Shown here: positions 19,456 to 26,900 of the stretch, piece by piece
How positions within the stretch are numbered: the first letter of the stretch is position 1
How the letters are laid out: the number at the start of each line of letters is the position of its first letter
Assembly (NCBI RefSeq): GCF_019703835.1
Contig: NZ_AP023054.1
Span: 806,001 to 870,000, forward strand
DNA: 64,000 nt
Direction of reading: 5' to 3'
Source: Thaumasiovibrio subtropicus
GTDB lineage: Bacteria > Pseudomonadota > Gammaproteobacteria > Enterobacterales > Vibrionaceae
Position numbers and translations under genes: made by a program
Notes under the pieces: model-generated
The model's input: the letters and a program-made list of their open reading frames with translations, nothing else
What the model was told of the DNA's origin: nothing
Databases searched by the model: none

Positions 19456-20535
19456 ATGTGCAATTCTGATCTCTACCCTTCATCAAAAAAAATCATCCAT
19501 ATTGATATGGATTGCTTTTTTGCTGCCGTCGAAATGCGCGATAACCCAGCTTATCGTGAGGTACCGCTTGCGATTGGTGGCCCATCCGATCGGCGTGGCG
19601 TGCTAAGTACGTGTAATTATCAAGCACGCCGTTTTGGTGTGCGCTCTGCGATGCCGACGGGACAGGCGATGAAGCTCTGTCCTGATCTTGTCGTTGTGCC
19701 AGGGAGGATGGAGGTTTATCGACAAGTCTCTAAGCAAATTCGTGCGATATTCGAACGCTATACCGACAAAATAGAGCCTCTCTCTTTAGATGAAGCCTAT
19801 TTAGACGTGACTGACTCTGGGTTATATAGTGGTTCAGCGACACTCATTGCCAAAGCTATCCGAGAGAATATTTATGATGAGCTAGCGCTTACCGCGTCCG
19901 CAGGTGTTGCGCCAGTGAAGTTCATCGCCAAGATTGCCTCTGATCTCAATAAACCTAACGGAATGTATATCGTGACACCGGAGGAAGTCGGGGCATTTGT
20001 CGAGAGGCTGGCGCTGAGCAAAATTCCCGGTGTGGGTAAGGTGACGATTAGAAAGCTACATGCAATGGGATTGCGATGTGGTGCCGATGTGCAAGAGTAT
20101 GGGCGTGACAATCTGGTCATGCAGTTGGGTAAATTTGGTGAATCCCTGTGGGAGCGAGCACACGGTATCGATACTCGCGATGTTGTCACCGTTAGGGATC
20201 CTAAATCGGTCGGCATCGAACGTACGTTTTCTAAGAACATTTGTTCGTTTGATGAGTGCTGGGCATTCATCGAGGGGCATTTTGCGGAGTTGGAGCGTCG
20301 CTTGGCCCCAAAATTGGTTGATAGAACCATCACTAAACTTGGAGTAAAGATGAAGTTTGCCGACTTTCAGCAAACGACGGTAGAGCATCACTACACGCAG
20401 CTAGAGCTGGAGCCTTTTCGACACCTCTTGTCTCAAGCAATCGCGCGGCAACACCAACGGGAAATTCGCCTACTGGGTATTTTTGCGGGCCTGAAGCCGA
20501 AAGCGGATGCTGAGCAATTGATGCTGTCGTTATAG
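19456..20535 (+). CDS. dinB: DNA polymerase IV
   Basis: Y-family translesion polymerase, 359 residues. Catalytic acids are Asp17 in HIDMDCFFAAVE and Asp112/Glu113 in SLDEAYLDV; the steric gate Phe and the AMPTG motif are present; helix-hairpin-helix IPGVGKVTIRKL follows; the C terminus ends in a short hydrophobic beta-clamp-like tail (QLMLSL). Eight N-terminal residues precede the usual KIIHID start. No ribosome binding site is visible because the LexA box ends two bases upstream, so the transcript may be leaderless. SOS-induced by inference from the LexA box. Confidence 0.95.
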   Translation: MCNSDLYPSSKKIIHIDMDCFFAAVEMRDNPAYREVPLAIGGPSDRRGVLSTCNYQARRFGVRSAMPTGQAMKLCPDLVVVPGRMEVYRQVSKQIRAIFERYTDKIEPLSLDEAYLDVTDSGLYSGSATLIAKAIRENIYDELALTASAGVAPVKFIAKIASDLNKPNGMYIVTPEEVGAFVERLALSKIPGVGKVTIRKLHAMGLRCGADVQEYGRDNLVMQLGKFGESLWERAHGIDTRDVVTVRDPKSVGIERTFSKNICSFDECWAFIEGHFAELERRLAPKLVDRTITKLGVKMKFADFQQTTVEHHYTQLELEPFRHLLSQAIARQHQREIRLLGIFAGLKPKADAEQLMLSL

Positions 20536-20769
20536 AATAATGTCGTACGCTCAACACCTTCTTTATTTCGTTTTTGCACAGCAAATGAAACTCAACTAGT
20601 CTCATAAAAAGGGATAGCATCTAGGCTCCCAACGCTGTGTTGTTTCAACTTTAGTCCTCCTTCTGGTTATATTGACTAGAAAAGTGAAATCAGCGGCTGC
20701 TAGTTGGCTGAGTGATGTGCGAGTAAGCACATTTACTTCGGTAAGAATTTCACTGTGGTAGATTGACTC

Positions 20770-21972
20770 ATGAATGATGGCAAATGGATCGTTGTAATCG
20801 ATGACTCGAAGTCTGTGCTAATGCATATCAAAGCGTTACTCACAGAGCTTGGCTTTCAATATGTTGTAACCTCTGATTCCCCTTCTAAATCAATGAATGC
20901 CATCTCTCGGAGCCCTGAAAAATACGCGGCTGTGCTGACCGATTTACATATGCCCCAAATGGATGGCATGCAGGTGATTCGCTTCTTAGGGGAAATTGGC
21001 TACCAAGGTGGCGTTGGCATTATTTCAGGTATTGATGAGCGTATTGTTTCGCTTGCCTGTGAAATTGCTAAAAAACATAAAACAGCCTTGCTGGGTAGCA
21101 TCAGTAAGCCGGTGGCTGTGGATGATTTGCGCCGCATGATGAACAAGCTTGATCAGTTCAAGCAGCTTAATTTTTCTAATTATCGAAAAATCAGTGAAGC
21201 TGAACTTATTGAGCATATCTGCAACAAAGAAGTGGTGCCATATTACCAACCAAAGCTCGATGTCTTAACGAACAGAGTGAAAGGTGTTGAAGTCTTGGCG
21301 CGGATCGTGAAACCGGGGTGTCCAGATGCCATTTTACCGGGGTGTTTTATTCCAGTAGCAAATAGCCATAACTTGATGGATTTGCTGACCATGCAGCTTA
21401 TCGAAAAAACGGTACAAGATTACCGTGAACTCAGTGACTTGTTTGGGTATGATTTTAAAATCAGTTTTAACTTATGCCCCACGCAACTGACTGATTTGAG
21501 TTTTCCGAAGCGTTTAAAGGTGTTGCTCGATTCAAATACCATTCCCACTAGCTCGATTGTGCTTGAAATAACGGAAGAGTTTGCACTGAAAAGCACAGAA
21601 CAATTGGAATCGTTAAATCGTTTACGAATGGCTGGCTATGGGCTTTCTATGGATGATTACGGTACGGGTTTCACTAACTTACAGCAATTGCGCAGTTTGC
21701 CGTTCAGTGAGATTAAAATTGATCGCTCTTTGATTGTTGATATCGATAAGGATGGTTTCTCGCAATTGGTGGTGAAATCAGTGGCGGAGATCGCCGAAGA
21801 GATCAATGCAGATCTTGTCGCGGAAGGTATCGAACATATTGGTGAGTTGGACTATCTTTCCAATCACTATGAGCGTTTGTCTTTGCAAGGGTTTTTGATG
21901 TGTACGCCGAAACCTTTGGAGAGTTTAAAACTCTGGTATAAGAGCTGGCAAGCCAATGTTGCCAGCGCTTGA
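20770..21972 (+). CDS. Response regulator with EAL domain (cyclic di-GMP phosphodiesterase)
   Basis: 400-residue protein with an N-terminal REC domain (about 1-130; IDDSKSV, LTDLHMPQMDG with the phospho-acceptor Asp, SKPV) and a C-terminal EAL domain (about 150-395). The signature reads EVL instead of EAL; other catalytic motifs are kept: FNLCPTQL, LEITEE, MDDYGTGFTNL, EIKIDRSLI, VAEGIEH and QGFLMCTP. It is probably active against cyclic di-GMP. It resembles the REC-EAL regulators of the VieA/RocR type but lacks a HTH. Its partner of opposite activity lies just across dinB. The 234 bases upstream hold nothing else I recognise. Confidence 0.9.
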   Translation: MNDGKWIVVIDDSKSVLMHIKALLTELGFQYVVTSDSPSKSMNAISRSPEKYAAVLTDLHMPQMDGMQVIRFLGEIGYQGGVGIISGIDERIVSLACEIAKKHKTALLGSISKPVAVDDLRRMMNKLDQFKQLNFSNYRKISEAELIEHICNKEVVPYYQPKLDVLTNRVKGVEVLARIVKPGCPDAILPGCFIPVANSHNLMDLLTMQLIEKTVQDYRELSDLFGYDFKISFNLCPTQLTDLSFPKRLKVLLDSNTIPTSSIVLEITEEFALKSTEQLESLNRLRMAGYGLSMDDYGTGFTNLQQLRSLPFSEIKIDRSLIVDIDKDGFSQLVVKSVAEIAEEINADLVAEGIEHIGELDYLSNHYERLSLQGFLMCTPKPLESLKLWYKSWQANVASA

Positions 21973-22012
21973 GGGGATTAGCATGGACTCAATCAGCATG
22001 AGTCGATCACTA

Positions 22013-23473
22013 TTACTGCTTAACCGGAATCGCCTTTAGAATAGCAATCATCTGCTCCCAGAATAGGCCAACGGAGGCTATCTCTACCTTCTCATCAGGA
22101 GAGTGAGGGAATTTGATCGTTGGTCCAAATGAAATCATGTCCATGTCAGGGTATGGCTTTTTGAACAAACCGCACTCTAAGCCTGCATGAATAACCATGA
22201 TATTAGGGAGGCGTCCATAGATACCTTCATAGGTTTCACGGAACAGTGCCATGATTTCTGAATCAGGGTTTGGCTTCCAGCCTGGGTAGGCACCACTAAA
22301 GCTGATTTCTGCATCGGAAAGTTGTGCGGTCGCTTTGAGCAGGCTTTCGACATGCTCTCGGCCAGCATCAATGAGAGAGCGCACCAAGCAGAGGATGTTG
22401 ACTTTTCCTTCTTCTACAGAGATAACACCGACATTCAGTGAGGTTTCAACAACACCTTGAATGTCATCACTCATGCGAATCACGCCATTCGGACAAGCAT
22501 GAAGTGCGGCGATGAAGCGCTGTTGAAGGGCCGGCGTCCAAACTTGTTCCGTCGCTTCTACTTCTTCAAGCAAGCAAACCAGTGACGTTTCCACTTTACC
22601 TAAGGTCTCTTGCCAAGTTGATTCGTATTGCTTCACGAGATGGTGAAGTTGCTCTACATTCGCTTGTGGTAATGCCATGGTGACCTTGGCTTCACGAGGA
22701 ATGGCATTACGCAACGTCCCGCCCTTAAAGTCGATGAGTTTAATATCGAGTGCTGGGCCATTTTCAAACAGGAAGTGTGCCAGCAGTTTGTTGGCGTTGG
22801 CGCGTCCTGTATGGATATCGCACCCAGAGTGACCCCCTTTCAGACCTTTAACGGTTAAGGTTAAAAATGCTTGGTCAGCAGGCGCGGATTCGGTTTCATG
22901 TACGAAACTGAGTTCGGCATCAATGCCTCCGGCACATCCCATGTAAATTTCGCCTTCTTGCTCTGAATCCGTGTTGAGAAGGACGTCGCCTTCTAGCCAA
23001 CCCGCTTCGAGACCAAATGCGCCATCCATGCCGGCTTCTTCGTTCATGGTCAGCAGGACTTCGAGTGGGCCGTGTTCAATATCATCAGAAAAGGCGACAG
23101 CAAGACAAGCGGCCATACCCATGCCATTGTCCGCGCCTAACGTTGTCCCTTTGGCGGTTACCCAGTCGCCATCGACATAAGCTTGAATTGGGTCTTGGGT
23201 AAAGTCATGGTCAGTGCCTTCATTTTTTTGTGGCACCATATCTAAGTGTGCTTGAAGGACAACACCACGGCGGTTCTCCATACCTGCGGTAGCGGCTTTC
23301 TTGATAATAATGTTGCCGACTTTATCGCGGCGTACCTCAAGACCTTTCTCTTTGGCTTGCTCAACAATGTAGTGGGCAAGTTGCTCTTCATGATAGGACG
23401 GATGAGGGATGCTGCAGATTTTATCGAAGTAATGCCAGATGATTTGCGGTGTTAGTTGGCTGATCTCAGACAC
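22013..23473 (-). CDS. pepD: Aminoacyl-histidine dipeptidase (peptidase D)
   Basis: Cytosolic M20C zinc dipeptidase, 486 residues (E. coli 485), cleaving Xaa-His and other dipeptides. Metal ligands and catalytic residues lie in QAHLDMVPQK, GADNGMGMA, MNEEAGMDGAFG and the C-terminal IHAGLECGLF. The lid domain lies in the middle third. Monocistronic by appearance; its upstream region is shared with the putative small RNA unit at 23792. Confidence 0.95.
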   Translation of the reverse strand: MSEISQLTPQIIWHYFDKICSIPHPSYHEEQLAHYIVEQAKEKGLEVRRDKVGNIIIKKAATAGMENRRGVVLQAHLDMVPQKNEGTDHDFTQDPIQAYVDGDWVTAKGTTLGADNGMGMAACLAVAFSDDIEHGPLEVLLTMNEEAGMDGAFGLEAGWLEGDVLLNTDSEQEGEIYMGCAGGIDAELSFVHETESAPADQAFLTLTVKGLKGGHSGCDIHTGRANANKLLAHFLFENGPALDIKLIDFKGGTLRNAIPREAKVTMALPQANVEQLHHLVKQYESTWQETLGKVETSLVCLLEEVEATEQVWTPALQQRFIAALHACPNGVIRMSDDIQGVVETSLNVGVISVEEGKVNILCLVRSLIDAGREHVESLLKATAQLSDAEISFSGAYPGWKPNPDSEIMALFRETYEGIYGRLPNIMVIHAGLECGLFKKPYPDMDMISFGPTIKFPHSPDEKVEIASVGLFWEQMIAILKAIPVKQ

Positions 23474-23664
23474 GGTATTTTCCTTTTAGCCTGTGAATGG
23501 GCAATGAATGTCCAGAATAATTGTTTGCCTATAAGTTTCGTTTTAGAACAAAATTACAACAAAATTTTTATGTGCCAAGTTTACCACTGTTGGTGAGGGA
23601 GGGGTAGCGCTTCTGTTCTGCGTTTGGATATGCATACGGATTAGTTTTGTCCTTGGTGTTTTTG

Positions 23665-23677
23665 GTAATTTAATTAC
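23665..23677. promoter_or_regulatory. HexR-like palindrome 1
   Basis: GTAATTTAATTAC, a perfect 13-bp palindrome. It fits the TGTAATTWAATTACA-type motif known for HexR, the keto-deoxy-phosphogluconate-responsive regulator of central carbon genes in gammaproteobacteria. Located between pepD and the small RNA promoter. Confidence 0.45.
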
Positions 23678-23734
23678 ATTTTGTGCAGGGTTATTATTTA
23701 TTGACGGAATAATCATGATGATAAAACACGTTTT

Positions 23735-23750
23735 TGTGAACTTGATCATT
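23735..23750. promoter_or_regulatory. CRP-like site at the small RNA promoter
   Basis: TGTGA-ACTTGA-TCATT: perfect left half, weaker right half. It ends six bases before the -35 hexamer, centred roughly 50 bases before the predicted transcription start. Confidence 0.5.
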
Positions 23751-23756
23751 TTTTGG

Positions 23757-23785
23757 TTGTAATTTAATTACGGTGTGGGTATAGT
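23757..23785 (+). promoter_or_regulatory. Sigma70-type promoter of the putative dual-function RNA
   Basis: TTGTAA (23757-23762), 17-base spacer, TATAGT (23780-23785). A second HexR-like palindrome GTAATTTAATTAC at 23759-23771 overlaps the -35, the typical place for a repressor. Confidence 0.6.
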
Positions 23786-23929
23786 GCACAGACTTGTTAA
23801 AGATAAGCTCTTTTGTTCAGGATGAACCCGAAAAACCATCGCCTCCATGGAACCGAGTAGTACGACTTGTCGATGAATTGTTAACGCGCTTCGATAACTG
23901 AAACCGCTAGCGTAAAGATAGGTGATGAT

Positions 23930-24022
23930 ATGCAAACAATGACGCTTAAAACTGTATGGCACGCGACTAACTACACCAATAACTTTAAGTACCCACAGCC
24001 AATCAGTTCGCCAATTCGTTAA
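23930..24022 (+). CDS. 30-residue small protein, VcdP-like candidate
   Basis: Reading frame of 30 codons starting MQTMTLKTVWHATNYT and ending PISSPIR, with AGGTG six bases before the ATG; a second ATG at codon 4 would give 27 residues. It is hydrophilic with several aromatics and no membrane segment. Size and placement in a terminator-ended transcript with a CRP-like site suggest VcdP, the 29-residue protein reported to bind citrate synthase GltA in V. cholerae. The function is inference. Confidence 0.5.
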   Translation: MQTMTLKTVWHATNYTNNFKYPQPISSPIR

Positions 24023-24082
24023 ATTGGCCTAAACTTTTCCCCCTTTTGTTATTCTATTGCGATGTTTGAATAACTTTTTCTG

Positions 24083-24112
24083 ACACCGGCCTATGTTTGC
24101 CGGTGTTTTTTT
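24083..24112 (+). terminator. Terminator of the putative dual-function RNA
   Basis: ACACCGGC and GCCGGTGT form a perfect 8-bp stem with an 8-base loop and seven T. No long gene ends here, which itself argues for a small transcript. Confidence 0.93.
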
Positions 24113-24117
24113 ATCTT

Positions 24118-24381
24118 TATACTCAAACCACCTCAAGATGCAGGATTCAGAAGCGGCCTAGCGCGTCGAGTTCAAGGCAAAGGTGTGAAGGAATGGCTTT
24201 CCCTTTCAAACACCTTTAACGCAGAAATCGGGGCGCTAGTCGCTTCCCGAAGGGCGAGTTTTCTAGGCTCGCCACCGTCGTTACTGTTTTTTGATTTAGT
24301 CCACTAGATCTTCAAAACAGTGCCTTGTTGACAAGCCTAGAAACTCTCGCTGAACAAGCATCTTGAGGTGGTTTGAGTATA
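24118..24381 (+). repeat. MITE-like repeat, copy B
   Basis: 264 bp, inverted relative to copy A (6138-6402) and differing by three substitutions and a one-base gap by eye. Ends are TATACTCAAACC and GGTTTGAGTATA, continuing into CCTCAAGATGC. It inserted just after the small RNA terminator. No ORF of note. The following 24382-24769 shows one imperfect hairpin (arms GTAAATGCC and GGCATTTAC, about 24435-24470) and no gene. Confidence 0.87.
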
Positions 24382-24769
24382 CTCGTCCTCCCTTCTTACG
24401 CCAATGTGCATCTTCCCTAAAGGAAGTCCCTTGAGTAAATGCCCCCTTGTAAAGGAGAGAAATGCCAACTGGCATTTACGGCTCTGTGACTTAGCAGGAT
24501 TACTTGTAAATTAAATGCATATCAAGATGTTTTACTATTATGTTGAAGGTGAAAACGGTTTCTTGCGTTATTTACTAAAGTGACAACATTTGATCGCAAA
24601 TAATGCCGTATCTACTGCCTCTATTTCACTCATGTATTCGATTACATAGATTATTTGGCCAGTTAATGCGAATAATTTTCTAGATAAAGTGCCTTGAATA
24701 TTAGGTCTATGAAAAAGTGATTTGCTTTTAATTTACTGTATTTTAAAGATTTTGTTTTTATTAATGTTG

Positions 24770-24785
24770 ACGCAAACGTTTGCCT
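24770..24785. promoter_or_regulatory. PurR box 1 of the purine permease gene
   Basis: ACGCAAACGTTTGCCT, with the perfect palindromic core GCAAACGTTTGC; fits the PurR consensus at all fixed positions. Confidence 0.8.
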
Positions 24786-24864
24786 TTAATTAATTGAGTA
24801 AAGAGTCGATAAACTGGAAATCTTCTTATCTTGAGAATATAATCTCGGCCAATTTTTAAAAGGC

Positions 24865-24893
24865 ACGCAAACGTTTTCCACAAACGATTGCGT
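24865..24893. promoter_or_regulatory. Tandem PurR boxes 2 and 3
   Basis: ACGCAAACGTTTTCCA (24865-24880) followed, overlapping by three bases, by a weaker box CCACAAACGATTGCGT (24878-24893). The pair lies inside a larger dyad with arms GCACGCAA and TTGCGTGC (24863-24895), about 42 bases before the permease start. Purine repression of uptake is inferred. Confidence 0.7.
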
Positions 24894-24936
24894 GCTTGTT
24901 TGATAGCAGTTTAATTTCATATTGGATGATAGGTCG

Positions 24937-26226
24937 ATGCTAGAGCAACTATTTAAACTTAAGGAACACGGTACGACTGTACGTACCGAGATCTTAGCCG
25001 GGGTGACAACCTTCCTCACCATGGCATATATCATTTTTGTTAACCCAAGCATGTTGTCTGCAACTGGCATGGACCATGGCGCAGTGTTTGTTGCGACCTG
25101 TCTTGCAGCCGCTGTTGGCTGTATTGTGATGGGTCTAGCGGCAAACTACCCCGTTGCGCAAGCGCCAGGTATGGGCCTGAATGCCTTCTTTACTTATGGC
25201 GTTGTTTTGGGAATGGGGCATACATGGCAAGTCGCACTCGCCGCGGTCTTCCTTTCTGGTATCTGCTTTATCATCCTCAGTGTTTTAAAAGTACGCGAGT
25301 GGCTTATTAACGCGATTCCGCTTTCTATGCGCACCGGTATCTCAGCGGGTATCGGTCTGTTTTTGGCTTTCATTGCCCTTCAGAACTCTGGCATTGTTGT
25401 TGACAACCCTGCGACGTTAGTGGGTTTGGGTGACATGAAAGCGTGGGGCGCTATCATGGCGGCTCTGAGCTTCTTCTTGACGATTGCGTTAGTGGTTCGT
25501 GGCGTGAAAGGTGGCGTGATGATTGCCATTCTCGCGGTAACTGCGATTAGTGTCTTGTTTGGTTATCAAGAGTACGCTGGCATTGTCTCTTTACCACCAA
25601 GTGTTGCGCCAACCTTCATGCAACTTGATTTTGCTGGTGCGTTTGAAGTTGGTATTGTGTCTATTGTTTTTGCTTTCCTCTTTGTCGACCTTTTCGATAC
25701 TGCGGGTACGCTCGTCGGCGTTGCGCAAAAAGCGGATCTTGTTGATGAAAAAGGTAACATTCCTCGCCTTAACCGCGCGCTGTTAGCAGACAGTTCTGCG
25801 ACTTCTATTGGTGCTCTGTTTGGTACCTCAAACACCACGTCATACATTGAGAGTGTCTCTGGTGTTGCTGTTGGTGGTCGTACTGGTCTTACCGCGGTAA
25901 CCGTGGGTGTGCTGTTTATTCTGTCACTTTTCTTTGCGCCACTAGCAGGCATGATCCCAGCTTACGCAACAGCAGGTGCGCTGTTCTATGTCGCTATTTT
26001 GATGATGTCAGGTTTGGTGAGTATTGACTGGCGTGATCTCACTGAAGCCGCACCTGTGATGGTCACTTGCTTGCTAATTCCACTGACTTACTCTATTGCT
26101 GATGGTATCGGTTTAGGTTTCATCGCTTATGCTCTGATTAAGCTACTAAGTGGTAAAGGCCGTGATGTGAATATCAGTGTGTGGATCATTGCAGCATTGT
26201 TTGCAGCTAAACTGGCTTTCTCATAG
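24937..26226 (+). CDS. NCS2/AzgA-family purine (adenine or guanine/hypoxanthine) permease
   Basis: Inner membrane purine importer, 429 residues, closest by motif to AdeP/GhxP of E. coli. Family motifs: EHGTTVRTEILAGVTTFLTMAYI near the start (split motif), PVAQAPGMGLNAFFTYGVV (NCS2 signature), LFVDLFDTAGTLVGVAQKA, GTSNTTSYIESVSGVAVGGRTGL, and about 12-14 membrane segments. Start set at 24937, where AGG lies just upstream; an ATG at 24922 would add five residues. The substrate (adenine versus guanine/hypoxanthine) cannot be read off. Three PurR boxes precede it and gpt follows by 63 bases, so import and salvage are probably co-expressed. Confidence 0.9.
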   Translation: MLEQLFKLKEHGTTVRTEILAGVTTFLTMAYIIFVNPSMLSATGMDHGAVFVATCLAAAVGCIVMGLAANYPVAQAPGMGLNAFFTYGVVLGMGHTWQVALAAVFLSGICFIILSVLKVREWLINAIPLSMRTGISAGIGLFLAFIALQNSGIVVDNPATLVGLGDMKAWGAIMAALSFFLTIALVVRGVKGGVMIAILAVTAISVLFGYQEYAGIVSLPPSVAPTFMQLDFAGAFEVGIVSIVFAFLFVDLFDTAGTLVGVAQKADLVDEKGNIPRLNRALLADSSATSIGALFGTSNTTSYIESVSGVAVGGRTGLTAVTVGVLFILSLFFAPLAGMIPAYATAGALFYVAILMMSGLVSIDWRDLTEAAPVMVTCLLIPLTYSIADGIGLGFIAYALIKLLSGKGRDVNISVWIIAALFAAKLAFS

Positions 26227-26289
26227 TTGGTTCTTTATTATTAGCCAAATTTTTCGCCGATATTACCTATCGCTTTTGAGGTTGTAGTT

Positions 26290-26751
26290 ATGAGTAATAA
26301 ATTCGTGATCACTTGGGACAACATGCAAGTGTACACCCGCCAATTAGCAGAAAAGCAACTTCCTGCTGATCAATGGAAAGGTATCATTGCGGTAAGCCGT
26401 GGTGGTTTGGTTCCTGCGGCGATCTTAGCCCGTGAACTCGGTATTCGTTATGTCGATACCGTGTGTATCTCAAGTTATGATCACGATCACCAGCGCGATA
26501 TGAAAGTGTTGAAGCAAGCAGAAGGTGATGGTGAAGGCTTCCTTGTCGTCGATGATCTTGTGGATACCGGTGGTACTGCAGAAGTCATTCGCAATATGTA
26601 CCCGAAGGCAAAGTTCATTACTGTATGTGCTAAGCCAGCAGGTAAGCACTTGGTGGACGAGTATGTTGTTGACATTCCACAAGATACTTGGATTGAACAA
26701 CCTTGGGATATGGGTATCAGCTACGTAGAGCCTGTGAGCAAGCGCAGCTAA
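26290..26751 (+). CDS. gpt: Xanthine-guanine phosphoribosyltransferase
   Basis: Purine salvage enzyme of 153 residues (E. coli 152) that makes GMP, XMP and IMP from the free bases and PRPP. PRPP-binding motif [16 protein letters not shown], base-binding region [17 protein letters not shown], and the C-terminal WIEQPWDMG loop are all present. Downstream of the purine permease; ends at a strong terminator. Confidence 0.96.
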   Translation: MSNKFVITWDNMQVYTRQLAEKQLPADQWKGIIAVSRGGLVPAAILARELGIRYVDTVCISSYDHDHQRDMKVLKQAEGDGEGFLVVDDLVDTGGTAEVIRNMYPKAKFITVCAKPAGKHLVDEYVVDIPQDTWIEQPWDMGISYVEPVSKRS

Positions 26752-26776
26752 TTGATAAAACACAATCTAAGTTTGC

Positions 26777-26809
26777 AAGCCCTCACCTACTTTAGGTGGG
26801 GGCTTTTTT
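26777..26809 (+). terminator. Terminator downstream of gpt
   Basis: AAGCCCTCACCTACTTTAGG paired with a GGTGGGGGCTT arm, then a T-run. Confidence 0.88.
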
Positions 26810-26900
26810 GTAACATCACTTTTCAAGCAACGGCAAAATCGCCTATAGTGCTTTGACCGTTATCGATTTTATTCTTTTTATTTCTCGCCGAGTTCTAATT

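Larger units (their letters stand above)
23792..24112 (+). ncRNA. Putative dual-function small RNA, VcdRP-like
   Basis: Predicted transcript of about 320 nt from the promoter above to the terminator at 24083-24112. It holds a 30-codon ORF (23930-24022), a hairpin GCCAATT/AATTGGC (24010-24028) that spans the ORF stop, a C-rich stretch CTTTTCCCCCTTTTG (24034-24048) able to pair with purine-rich ribosome binding sites, and the terminator. V. cholerae VcdRP has the same plan: a 29-residue protein (VcdP, a citrate synthase activator) plus a base-pairing part that represses sugar transporters, with transcription repressed by CRP. I cannot compare sequences, so orthology is inferred from architecture and control sites. 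Confidence 0.5.

Noticed and set aside
19872..20333. 153-codon frame antisense to dinB
   Set aside because: Shadow of the conserved polymerase gene; low-complexity Ser/Asn-rich translation.
24382..24480. Possible purine riboswitch before the permease
   Set aside because: The hairpin with GTAAATGCC/GGCATTTAC lacks the conserved junction and loop sequences of the purine riboswitch; PurR boxes explain regulation better.
25566..25952. 128-codon frame antisense to the purine permease
   Set aside because: Opposite strand of a membrane protein with intact motifs; no start signal.
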